Assembly: GCA_023525975.1 (NCBI GenBank)
Contig: CM042023.1
Span: 1,302,001 to 1,366,000, forward strand
DNA from: Smallanthus sonchifolius
Taxonomy: Eukaryota; Streptophyta; Magnoliopsida; Asterales; Asteraceae
Direction of reading: 5' to 3'
Length of the DNA stretch: 64,000 bases
Made by a program: the position numbers and the translations under genes. Positions 1-10,897 of the stretch are shown piece by piece (positions within the stretch are counted from its first letter, which is position 1; every line of letters starts with the position of its first letter). A model generated the notes under the pieces. It was not told the origin of the DNA. It worked only from the letters and a program-made list of their open reading frames with translations, and ran no database searches.

Positions 1-2532
1 TTCTATCAATACTGGCCATGTGAATAGGCTAACACTTCACCCGTTCGATATCCGATCGAGTTAGCGCGACTAACGCGGGTGGGATTTGTCAAACCCAGTA
101 GTACTACTAAACATTACCTCGCTAAGATCCATATTAACGGTTCGAAATAAGATGAGGACTTTCTGTCATAGCATGTTACACTTAGCTTTAACATTGATAG
201 CATATGAAATACAAAATCTAAAATCAGTTTAAGCATGTTTTCTCCCCCAAGTTAAAAGCAGTAAAAAGGGGCCGTGAAAACTCACCTGATTTCGAGTGAA
301 AGATCGGGTCACGCTGTAGGAATTTGAAACCACGGGTGTAAGCCTTAAACGACTTACGTGTGACCTAACAATACAACACAACAATTAGGGACGATTCGGG
401 ATTTGTGACGACGACACGGAAAGTTAGGATGTCCTAACTTGTTCTAAGGATTTAAAATAAACGAACGCGTCGGACGTCGACAATGGATAATAATAGGATA
501 ATTATTTTCTTTTGATCGAGTCGCTTACGAAGTTTAAGAAATAATATAATATATATATTATTTTAAATACGAACGATTAGACAATTTATTCTCGGAGTGG
601 AAAATAATAATTTATATTATTTTTAAATCGGATAAATAACGTAGGTAAATAATACACTTTTATATCATTTAGTTTAAAGCAATAGTCACGAACGGTCACG
701 AATGAATTGAAAACAATATAACGTTTATAATATTTTAAAAATATTTAATACGGGTTCAAAATAATATAATCATATTATTTTTCACGGGATCGCGGGTTGG
801 AAATGCGAAGAGTTTATTATTTTAAAAACGGTAATAATAATATAGTTTTTCATTAATTTCAAACCCGAGCCCTCGGGTCAAATCTCGGGCCAAAACGCGT
901 TTAAATAGGTTTATAATAATATAGGTTGAATTTATATATATTTTTATTTAATAAAAATCGCCCCAAAAATAATAGTGTGGGAGCCCGGCCTCGAACCTGG
1001 GTCTCTCCCACACACGCTCTCGACTTTAACCATCACGCCCGCTAGGGTCATCGCGAAAGAATCCGGATCAAAATTGATTTAACATCCGGTTTCAAGTGGT
1101 TTCCCTCCCTAAATCGCCCGCGATCGAATCCGGTCGATATCCATCGATTTGGGCGATGGATCGAGCCAAACAGAAAACAAGAATTGTTGCTCAGTGAATT
1201 ACGAACCTGAGCATACAATCCAATTCGAAAACGAGCATGATTAGGCTGTCTAATTATCGAGTTTTGTACCGAAAAGAGTAATAAAAATACTTTGAATCGA
1301 TTCGAAAGATTTAGATAATGGATTTGATTAAAACCATAGGGCTTTTGATAAACGGGGCATTTCGAAACTGATCGTGTAAATTAATTTCGTTTCTTTTCAA
1401 TCTAAGATCGAAAACCCCAATTTCAGAAACACAAGAACCCTAATTTCCAGATTGATATGAATTCGATAATAGAATGACAAATTTACAGAGGGCTTTCAAT
1501 GAGTATATGATTACTAAGCTAACGGTATATTTTAATTTGATTTAAAAATGGTTTAGGATCGAATTCGACAGATAGGGTTCATATGAACCCTAATTATGGG
1601 CTGCAGAGATTTCGATATTAAAACTTGAAATTGGCAAAGGGCTTTTAATAAAAATGATGTTGCAAATCTTTCTGCATATATTAATTTCATTTTCATCGTG
1701 CCTAGATTAGGGTTCGACTGATTCAGTCAAGTGATGAACCCTAGAATCAAGAACTCGATCGAATTGATGATGTAAGCCCGAATTAACACGGGGCTTAGCT
1801 TTAAAGAATGAAAACGAAGTAATTGGATTAAAGATTTACCAGAATGCGTATCGAATTGATGGAGTTCGAGTAGATGCAGGTGTCGGCTGCACAGGTTGCT
1901 TTCCGGCGAGTTCTGATGATTCTCCGGCCAATGCAGGTTGTGCAAACACTTCAGGAGAATTCGTCAAGGGTGTGAGAAGCTTCAATTCGCGAGAGTAATG
2001 TCAGATTGTGACGAATTTGATGGAATCAGGTTATGCTCGACGGTTTTGAGTTTAATTTGGGTTTAATTGCGTTTAATTCGCTTCAATGTCGGAATTAAGG
2101 ATAATGATAACGATTAGAAACAGTTAGATCGTGATAATCGGTTTCAATATCACTGGATATCAACTAGAAACGGCTCAATTCCAAGAGTTCGCGATGTTTG
2201 ACTTTCAAAAGTCAACAAACTGACAATCTAATAATTGCAGAATTGGTCCCTGAGGTTTTTAGTGGAAATTGAGGTTTGCAAATTGGCAGAATAGGTCCCT
2301 TAGGCTTGAATGGAATTAGTTCTTGGTTAACTTTGACTTTTAAAGTCAACAGATTGGATTTTGACTTTCCAAAAGTCAACAGAATAGTTTGAGCTATTGA
2401 CATAACTAGTCCCTGAAGTTTAAGTTTGGAATATTGACAGAAATAGTCCCTGAAGTTTGAATAAAGTTAATTTTAGTTAACTTTAACTGGATTTTTCTAA
2501 CGGGGCTAACTGGAAAAGTCCGGATTGTCACA
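1..2532 (-). mobile_element. Long LTR (partial) of an LTR retrotransposon, cut by the window edge
   Basis: Read on the minus strand this block starts at 2532 with TGTGACAATCCGG, a typical plant Ty3-type LTR start, and continues past the left edge of the window, so its other end is not seen. It carries three or four copies of a phrase of the type AGTCCCTGAAGTTT (2240-2470), AT-rich stretches and no coding ORF. Its start lies exactly where the reading frame of the neighbouring hAT transposase breaks, so it is best read as an insertion into that gene. The presumed target duplication copy next to it is TCGAC (2533-2537); the second copy would lie outside the window. Whether this is a solo LTR or part of a full element cannot be told. 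Confidence 0.65.
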
Positions 2533-3333
2533 TCGACTATGGAAAAAAACGCCGTTGCAAACGGGTATATATTTAATTTTTAGTTTTTGAACCGCATTTG
2601 TATTATTAGATGCATTATCAAAAGACATTGAAAAAAGTTTACTTTGTAATTTAAATTCGTTAATAACACCATCCAATATATAAAATAAATTTTCGCCGGT
2701 GTGTGGATATTCAAACAAGTCAAAAGCGATTGTACGCTTCATCATTTGCCACGTATTGGGATCAACCCAATGCGCGGTAACGCAAAGGTACGAATCGGGT
2801 ATACCATGTGGAGCCGACCAAACATCGGTGGTTAAGTTTACACCGGTTTGCAAATTTTCAAAACCCAAAATTAATTCTTTTTTTGCTTTTTTCCACATTT
2901 TTATACAATCTCGTCTAAGGGTTGTGCGACTTACTTGGTGATAACGAGGTTGGAGTGTCTCTTGAATCATCCTTGTCAAGCGCGGATTGTCAAAGTGGTT
3001 GAACGGCAATCCTTCTTGAATCACTAACCTCGCCATTCGATCTCGAACAATATTTGGATCAAAGTTCCAAATTCCTCCTTCGCTTGTCATCGAGGCTTGA
3101 CCTTCACTTGGAATTCCCTTCAATGACGGGCAAGATTTTTCCATATACATTTTCAAACTAGTGTTTGAATCTTTCCCCAAAAACGCACCACACATCTTGC
3201 ACCGAGCACGTTCCTTCCCGTTTGACAACAAACATAGATCGTAATTGCACCAAATTGCCGGATTTCTCGTTGTTGCTCGAATTTCCACAACGGTAACTTC
3301 GTTTGAGGAACCACCAACACCAAAACTTGCCAT
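2533..3333 (-). pseudogene. hAT transposase, N-terminal fragment (BED-finger, RICESLEEPER/DAYSLEEPER type)
   Basis: About 267 residues from the Met at 3333 match the N-terminal half of plant hAT-family transposases. A degenerate BED zinc finger is first (CKMC near residue 47; the closing His is not evident). A helical segment follows with PFNHFDNPRL. The start of the RNase-H-like core comes next, with the signature LTTDVWSAPHG and a later SFDNASNN. The frame is cut at 2532 by an LTR, just before the usual cysteine-histidine segment, so the catalytic C-terminal part and the dimerisation domain are missing from the window. Upstream are AACCGG-rich repeats that could be subterminal transposase-binding sites. 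It is not expected to be active. The hAT assignment is firm; the exact subfamily is not. Confidence 0.85.
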
Positions 3334-4157
3334 GTTTTTTTTTTGAGTTTAGAGAGAGTTTAGAGAGCGTTTTTGAGCGGTTAAAGAGCGGTTTTAGAGA
3401 TTAGAGAGTGTAAAGAGAGGTGTGATCAACCCTAATCACCCCCACCTATTTATAGTGTTTTAAGGGTGCAAAAAACTCCAAAAAAAGGGCCAAAATCGAC
3501 CCCAACGGCTATTTTTTGCCCAGCTCGAAAACCGGTTTATCAAACCGGTTAGGATGAAACCGGTCCCTAACCCGATCTCATCCAGGAAGCTTCAAACCGG
3601 CGGTTTTTGGGCAACCCGAACCGATTTGGCCCAAACCGGTTTAAGCCAAATCTAATATTACACAATTTTTGACATATTACACAATTTTTTCACCTTTTAT
3701 ATATAACACTGCATTTATTCACCTTATATAGTTATTTTAGAAATTTTAGAAATGTTATATAGTTATTCACCCTGCATTTATAACACCACATTACATAGTT
3801 ATTCAACTTGTATTGTTATATTTAATTCAAATTTTAAAAACGTTATATAGTTATTTAAAAAAAATTATAAAAAATAAAAGAAATGTTCAAACTCTAAAAA
3901 TGTTTTATGAACAAAGATAGTCTTTTTAATTAAAAAAAGGTTTAATAAAACTAGTTATAAAAATCATTATTATTTAACATGACAGAGAGTTGGAAACAAA
4001 AATTATAATTTTTTTTATAAAAACTTGTATCATTAAAGAGAAGAGAGATACAAAAAATAATGGTAAAAATAAACATGAAAATGACATGTTGCATAGCAAA
4101 ACCTTTATTTATTAGTAAATATAGATACGTCCGTAGTTTGTGCATTTTACGATAATT
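3334..4157. other. hAT 5' leader with AACCGG-rich repeats, then AT-rich DNA
   Basis: 3334-3420 is a run of short degenerate TTTAGAGAGCG-like repeats directly upstream of the hAT start. 3530-3650 holds about seven AACCGG/CCGGTTT motifs in both orientations, which resembles the clustered subterminal motifs that hAT transposases bind; that role is inferred. 3660-4157 is AT-rich with TTATATAGTTATTCACC-like repeats and no credible gene. Confidence 0.4.
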
Positions 4158-4602
4158 ATATATACATATAAAATGGTATGTCGGCGCCCCATAGAAATAA
4201 TATGTTATGTACCCGGTCAATCTATCCATCCACCTCCACGTCTTTCATGCATAATTAATTTGAGATTTTGTTGCATGTTTTTCTAAGTAGTGGGTTAGTG
4301 TTCTTTTAGTTATTTTTAAGTAGTGGGTTAGTGGTCTAGTTTAAGTTTATTTCTCTTTTATTTGTGCCTATAAAAGGCTATTTGATTTGGGTATGAAGTA
4401 TGTATGAAAATTATTTGAGTTTATATTCTCTCTAAATTGTTTCTGGTCTTCTTTAATCCCTTTCTAGTTAAAAAAATCCGATTGATACATATCATAATAA
4501 AGTTCATTTGTAACTGATTTCTAAGCACAATGTACAAGACACTATAGCGGTTCTTTTTTATATATAAAAGCGTTTGGTGTTTAAGGTAAACAAAACTGGG
4601 CA
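4158..4602 (+). repeat. Segment A, left copy (interrupted by a solo LTR)
   Basis: This segment (ATGGTATGTCGGCGCCCC ... AACAAAACTGGGCA) recurs at 5919-6075 in the same orientation. The two copies flank the TRIM element exactly. The left copy differs by a 292-bp insertion at 4203-4494 with its 5-bp target duplication. Without it the copy is about 148 bp long, against 157 bp on the right, which has a small extra ATAAGCTT-like stretch. Confidence 0.85.
4203..4494 (+). mobile_element. Short solo LTR with 5-bp target duplication
   Basis: The 292-bp insertion begins TGTTATGTACCC and ends TACATATCA (TG...CA), and is flanked by TAATA at 4198-4202 and 4495-4499. The second copy of the host segment near 5957 has a single TAATA with no insertion, so it serves as a paralogous empty site. 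A TATA-like CCTATAAAAGG lies near 4369 in the plus direction, as expected for an LTR promoter. No internal domain remains, so it is a solo LTR left by recombination. Confidence 0.8.
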
Positions 4603-5918
4603 TTAAAGATAATTAATAATATTAATTTATTAATTATTTGGTTGAGTTCGTATTAGAGTAGAAGTGAATTTGTTTATTTATTTGATTATTTAATTTAGTT
4701 TGAGTTGAATTAGGATTAGTATAGAGTTTATTATAAATAGATGGTTAGAAATTAATTGTAAAGTGGTGGTTTTGGTTTTCAATATTAATAAAAGAGTCGA
4801 TCTTGGTTCAGATCAAATTCTGTGTTCAGATCAAATTCTGTGTTCGTATTCTTGGGTTTGATTTCCAACAATTGGTATCAGAGGTCGGTGTCTGCTGTTT
4901 TGAGAGTCGTTTTCGGAGAGAGGGGGCAGCCCTTCCGCTGTAGGGCTGGAAACGTGAGAAAGGAATCAAAGGCTAGGAAGAAAGTAAGAGATTGGGGCTG
5001 CTGCATGATGCTAGAAAGAAAACGGCATAGCAACGATCGATTTTTTTTTTCGGAGACAGGACAACAGCGTTGGAGTGCTGTTCAAGACAACTTAATTTAA
5101 TTTTAAACCTATAAATAGTCGGGATGAATAATAAAGAAAGTCGGTGATTTCGTGAGGGATGATCATCAGGAAGGTTTATGGGTATTTCCTTGAAGAAGAT
5201 AAAACATAAAAGAAGTTTGAAAACTTTAAAAACAAGTTTCCCGTATTTTTTCAAGGTTTGTGGTGGTGAGTAGCGGTTGTGACAGCCAAGCAACGAAGGA
5301 TTGTTCGAGTCAACCAATGAAGATATCGATCTAAGCGATTTAGATTGAGTGAAGGATCCATCACCTGCGAATGGTGTAGGGATCTGCAAAGTGTTTACCT
5401 GTGTGATTCAGGTTGGTACGGTGTGATACCGGTGAAATAGTATTAGAACCTGTTCAAACGAAGTGAAGAATGCATCCAATCTGTGAGAGATTGTTCAAAA
5501 GGCTGTGAGATATCTGTAATAGATCAAAAACGGTCTGTGTGATACGGATCAATGTGAAAGGTTCAAGCCGAAACTTGTGAAGGGTGAGTTTGGAAGTGGC
5601 ATGGAAGACCCGAGTGATTTAAGAGGTACAAATCAAGATTAATGGGGAGAATGAAAGATTAATCTTGATTAAAGATAATTATTAATATTAATTTATTAAT
5701 TGTTTGGTTGAGTTCGTATTAGAGTAGGAGTAAATTTGTTTATTTATTTGATTATTTAATTTAGTTTGAGTTGGGTTAGGATTAGTATAGAGTTTATTAT
5801 AAATAGATGGTTAAGGTTTAATTGTAAAGTGGTGGTTTTGGTTTTCAATATTAATAAAAGAGTCGAACTTGAGTCAGATCAAATTCTGTGTTCGTGTTCT
5901 TGGGCCTGATTTCCAACA
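4603..5918 (+). mobile_element. TRIM-like non-autonomous LTR retrotransposon
   Basis: Two direct repeats (4603-4870 and 5666-5918, ending GATTTCCAACA) enclose about 795 bp without gag or pol coding capacity. Right after the left LTR is TTGGTATCAGAGG (4872-4884), a primer-binding site complementary to initiator-methionine tRNA. A short purine-rich stretch GGGGAGAATGAAAG precedes the right LTR. The left LTR has an 18-bp internal duplication and lacks the first three bases (TGA) present in the right LTR. The small ORFs inside match no known domain. Total length of 1.3 kb and missing genes fit a TRIM/LARD-type element mobilised in trans. Confidence 0.85.
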
Positions 5919-6075
5919 ATATATACGTATAAAATGGTATGTCGGCGCCCCATAGAAATAATAAAGTTCATTTGTTACTGGTTTCTAAGCACAATGTACA
6001 AGACACTATAGCGGTTATAAGCTTCTTTTTTATATATAAAAACGTTTGGTGTTGAAAGGTAAACAAAACTGGGCA
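5919..6075 (+). repeat. Segment A, right copy
   Basis: Direct copy of the 4158-4602 segment, starting at the base after the right LTR of the TRIM and ending at GGGCA. It lacks the solo LTR found in the left copy and so shows the pre-insertion state. Confidence 0.85.
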
Positions 6076-6633
6076 CTAGCCCAACGGGTCCGCGCTTCTT
6101 TTTATATACATATAAGTTTTAAAAAAATCATTTTTTATTTATATTTTTTTGAAAACGTTGATTTATTTCATCAGTTTCAAATCGATCCAAACCGGTTTCA
6201 ACCTGGTCCGAACCGGTTTGTATAGGATTCGATGTTTTTCCTCCCAAACCGGTTTGTGCCCCCGAACCGGTTTCCACCAAACCAGTTTTATGCCTTTCAA
6301 AAAAATCCAAATCCGTCCCCATGCCGCCTGTGTGGTGACATGGGGCTGAAAAAAGGAAAGAGAGGATGGGGTTTCTCTCGCTTTTGGCATAGTGGGTTAG
6401 GGTTGGTAAAAAGACACGGTTTGCCCACCTCTAGACTAGTGTGTGCTTAAATTCGGCCTTTTCAATTTGTCAACGAGGTAAACTTAATCAATCCCAATTC
6501 CCATGATAAAACAAAGAAAAAAATCTCATGTCATGAAAACTGATTGTATTAAACTCGAGTCTTGTACCTCAGTTTCTCTCTTTAGCATCGATTTGACACT
6601 CCGGTTATGGACAAGGAATTTAATAAAATATGG
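6076..6633. other. Intergenic DNA with a CCGGTTT motif cluster (6170-6295)
   Basis: Between 6170 and 6295 five or six AACCGGTTT/AACCAGTTT palindromic motifs are spaced 15-30 bp apart, like those at 3530-3650. They may mark the subterminal region of a related hAT element. The rest shows no gene, RNA or clear transposon boundary. Confidence 0.4.
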
Positions 6634-7583
6634 TAGGGGTGTAATTCGGTTTTTTTAAACGGGTTCGGGTTAACCGGTTTTTTGGGTTTCGAAAACTAAA
6701 ACGTTTACCGACCCTATTAACTTTCGGTTAATCGGGTTTACACATGGGAAGTTGTTGTAATAATATTTGATGATTTGCATCGATTCGGGTTGGATTGTGC
6801 ATCATGGAGGGCTAATCTGTACCAAAGAGGTTACGAAAGGACTATTTGGATGATATTCTATTGTTAGAGGGCTGGAGCTGAAATATTGATATCATAAATA
6901 CATGAAACTTTCTCTCTCACTTCGGGTTGGTTCACAGACTTCGCAATTAAACACTCTCACGAACCCTAATCGTCTCTCACTATGAACGAGTTCTCATCTT
7001 CTCTGTTACATTCTGCTGCGTTTGTTCTTTATCATAAGAAGAATCATCTCTTTAGATAGTTTTATCTTCATAGAAATGCTATGAGTCTTTGTTTGAGTTC
7101 TGTTGATTTTGTATCGTAAACAATTATATGAGTTTTCAGATCTTGTTTTATGTAAGGACTTTATTGATCAATATACATTAAGGTTTTAAGTAATTTACAT
7201 CTCCAATGACATTCTCTTTGAATTGATCAAAAATCCAAGTGCAAGCAATGCTGTCTATCTCTTCCCTCGTATCATTCTTTTCTAAATTGACAGGTTTCAA
7301 CATTTTACTCATTTTGACCAGAACCCAGTATGACCCGACCCGCAGACTTGTTAGATCAGATTATAGGAAAACAGAACAAGTAAAAGATCAGATTTATTTT
7401 GTTTGCACTTTCCTACAACCAGGCCTTCTCCTGAACTAAAATGGGCAAACTCAAAGCAATCTAGAATGTTGCACATACGAATGATTGCTCTGAATTTGAC
7501 CACTCTATCAACACAGACAGACATACAGATATATTTGTTGTTACAAAACCACATATTTGATCTACAACATATTGCAAGTTGCT
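6634..7583. other. Intergenic; possible hAT-type terminus at 6634, then 3' flank of the WVD2-like gene
   Basis: TAGGGGTGTAATTCGG at 6634 resembles the terminal inverted repeat of the complete hAT element at 44838-45708, and is followed by ACGGGTTCGGGTTAACCGG. No matching right end was found within 1 kb, so this is a weak call. 7350-7583 probably contains the 3' UTR of the minus-strand gene that ends at 7584. Nothing else is recognised. Confidence 0.3.
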
Positions 7584-10494
7584 TCAAGATACAACGCCAA
7601 CTTTAGGACCATTCCATGTGTGAATGCCTTTCACATGTCTTTTCAGACCTCTTGGTTCTGGATCTTTTTGTTTATTTAATTTTGTATCTTTCCTTTCAGG
7701 TACATGATTTCTCCCAACACTTTCTGAAACACGGAGCCTGTTGGTTGATGAGATTGAGGAGCTCGGTCTAATGTTTAGTGGATTCTTGTCATGTCGTGTA
7801 GCCATCGCTTGTGAACTGGGTCGTGGTTGATTTAATTTAATTTCTTTTCCTTTCTCTTTATCTTTCCTTTCAGGTACATGATTTCTTCCAACACTTTCTG
7901 AAACACGGATCCTGTTGGTTGATGAATTTGAAGAGCTCGGTCTAATGTTTAATGGAGCGGAAGACTTGAATGGATTCTTGTCATGTCTAGTAGCCATTGC
8001 TTGTGAACGGGGTCGTGGTTGATTTGGTGTCTTGTTGATGGGTGTAACCTGTAAATTGCATCGTATATATGTAAATCATGTTAATATTTCTAACAAATTG
8101 TCATGATGTAGCTATAGAAAGTTTCTGAAATTTTTATTAAAATAAACCTTGTTTTGATCTGAACCACGAGCAGATACGTTGTAGAAAGAAGGCAGCGGTT
8201 TTGCTATAAAGTTGAGACTTTTTCGGAATTGCTTCATCTCAGCTGCTTGTTTTTCCTGCAAATGCACAACCACATGTAAAGGTTGATCTTTTGTGGGAAT
8301 GGAAGATTATTCATGATTTCATACCAGTGTTTTTGCTTCAACTTGGTTAATCTTGACCTCTTTTGCATGCATTTTCTCTGAGATTTTTGTGTAAAACTAT
8401 GATACGTGTGAACAAAAACTCAGATTTTAGAAAAAGAAAAAATGAATTGTAAACTAACTAACAAGAAAGAACAATTCTTGCCTCTTTCCTATTTTCTGCT
8501 CGTTGATCAGTCTTGAAACTAAAACCAGTAGCACTCTGAACGATGTGTGTTTTGCTTGGATTAACAGTCTGTTTTGACCTGGAAGAAAAGTCAACAAAAG
8601 ATAAAAAATGTATTGAGAATACGCTAAAGAGTTTTTCAGTAATTCATTAGAAAATGTGAACTGTTACCAACCTGTTAACAGTCGGACGCACTCCAGGAAG
8701 AGACTTCTCTGAAAATGAAAATTGAGCTTTGACTTTGACTGCTTTTTCAGATCTTAATACCTTCAAAATTGTATACAATGAAATAAGATACCGCATACAA
8801 ATAGAATTGCACAAACATGAAACACCCAATAATTAACAAAAATGTTACAGTTGTATGTATAATTTTAGGAAAGCTGGCATTCACCTCTGCTTTCAAAGAC
8901 TTCACTCCTGAGCCAATCAAGGGACTAGCAGGTAGGGATAACTTCTTTTCTGTTTTCTTTACAGGTAAACCTCTGCTTTCACATGTTCTAGGCCTCATTG
9001 AGCCTTTGGAAGCTCCATTAAGAACCTGTTTTTGGGACCAATCAACATTGACCTGAGTCTTTAATGTTGACCTTGTAACTTTCTTTTCTGCTGCAGGCTT
9101 TACCTAATACCAGTACAAGTCAAACATTGTGAGAACAGAAAATAATATAAATAGAACATATCTAATCATCCCTTTTTGACTAAAAGTAAATACAACAGAT
9201 TTTCATAATTCACTTTTTGATATAAGTGATCCCCATGACACAAGGATTCACCTTGGGAGAAAATGCTGTCTGTGGTGCGGAGCTGATGCTATCATGGTCT
9301 TTCTCGGGTGTCTGACAAGCAAGCGATGAATCATCAATGGTTTCTGATGACAAATCCACAGGTGCTACATGGTCAACAAGGGTCAACCCAATACTTTGTT
9401 CAATACTTCCAGTTACATTCTCATTTTCACTTTGATGTGTTTCATCAACCTCATCCGGAGTTGTAACAGGATGAAATTCATAATTTTGACTTTCACAATG
9501 CTGACTTTTAGTATCTTCATCATGTCCTGAATCGGGGGTGCTTTCATCAAAGCATGCAACATCTCCTTTTTCATGATGTTGAATTTCGGTTTCTATATTG
9601 CATTTGGAAGGATCAGAACTGCAAGGGGTCTCATTACAATTACCATATTCTTCAAAATCATGCAGGTCATTATTTCTAACTGTAGGGAACTCTCCCCCAT
9701 CTTGACATTCAGAAGAACGTTGCTTCAGAAGAGCTTTCCTTTTAAACTCAGCCTCAAAATAAGCCTTTTTCTCCGTAACTGATCCTGGTTTTGAATACTT
9801 TTCGACTTCCTCAAGATATCTATTATGTGAAAAAATTGATCTTCTTTCCCAAGATAACGATTCAGATTCAAATCTTCCAAACGAGATTGAACCAGAATGC
9901 AATAGGTCAGCCTGTCCAATTGAAGAAAGCAAATATCAGAATCTACATACTGTTGAAGCTTAATATATGAACACATACACATGAACAACAAAGCTTTATA
10001 AACAACACTTTATTAGATCTATTTCTAATAAGCAACTCCCAAGGTAATCATTCGTTCGTTGACTTTCTATATGTAATGTTTGACTAATCATTAGACTAAC
10101 CTGTCCTACAACATCAAAACTTGAAAACAATCCATGCCTCCTTACATTCATAAATAGCAATCCATGCCTCCTTACATTCATAAATAGCAAGAGAGAGAGA
10201 GAGTGAAAGTAACTTTAGTAAAAACAATTCATTAATAATTTAACATCACAGTTTTTTTAATGAAAATCAACACAGAAATGTGCAATAAACATTCATTCAA
10301 TTTGATCTGTAATAAATGTTGTTACAAGTGATTGACCTAACATAACAAAAGAGACCCGTGATCCAGAAAACGGTAAGCAATTTTCCGAATCAAATCCAAA
10401 TCATGATAAATCAGATCTAGCAGAGATAGCTACAGTAATGAAACGAAATTACCTGAAAATTCAAGCGAAACGGTTCTTCAATTTCCCCTGCCAT
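7584..10494 (-). CDS. WVD2-like / TPX2-domain microtubule-associated protein
   Basis: Eight coding exons join in frame: 10494-10453, 9911-9252, 9103-8885, 8760-8672, 8578-8482, 8396-8325, 8255-8148 and 8048-7584, giving about 583 residues. Near the N-terminus is the conserved block SFGRFESESLSWERRS, then SHNRYLEEVEKYSKPGSV, diagnostic for WVD2-LIKE 7/MDP40-type proteins. The TPX2 (KLEEK-type) domain spans about residues 359-420, from GFSFKTDQRAENRKE to KQFRKSLNF and PLPSFY. Such proteins bind cortical microtubules and influence anisotropic cell growth (family knowledge). The middle is acidic and low complexity. Intron 5 uses a GC donor. The last exon contains a 50-residue tandem duplication. 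All splice phases agree, so the gene looks intact. Confidence 0.9.
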
Positions 10495-10897
10495 TTACTA
10501 TAATCACTTCAAAGCATCATAACCGGTAATATTCAACAAAAGCCCTAACAATACTGCATCATTGAACAAGTTCGTTAGATGATCAACAGAATTACATAAA
10601 GCGATTTGTATAGATGACTTACGATTAAAGTGAAGAAGACGATTGAAATTGATTGACGGCGAGTACCGGTGTTTGATTGTTGTTGAACCGGAATCACTCT
10701 TTGCTTTGACGATGAGTGTGTGTGTGTGTGTGTGTGAGTGAGAGAGAGAGAGAGAGAGAGAGGGAGCGCAAAAACGGGGTTTGGTTGTGAAGGAGGTAGG
10801 AGTGAAGGGAAAACCAACTGCATCTCATATCATATCATGTGTGTGTGTGTGTGTTTTAATTTAATTTAATTTAATTTAATTTAATTTAATTTAATTT
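10495..10897 (-). promoter_or_regulatory. 5' leader/promoter region of the WVD2-like gene with three microsatellites
   Basis: Upstream of the start codon at 10494 lie a GT-run fused to a GA-run (10709-10764), a second GT-run (10838-10854) and a perfect TTTAA pentanucleotide array (10855-10897). The GA/GT tract could lie in the 5' UTR or core promoter, since a CT-rich pyrimidine patch on the coding strand is common there in plants. No clear TATA box or transcription start could be fixed. Confidence 0.5.
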
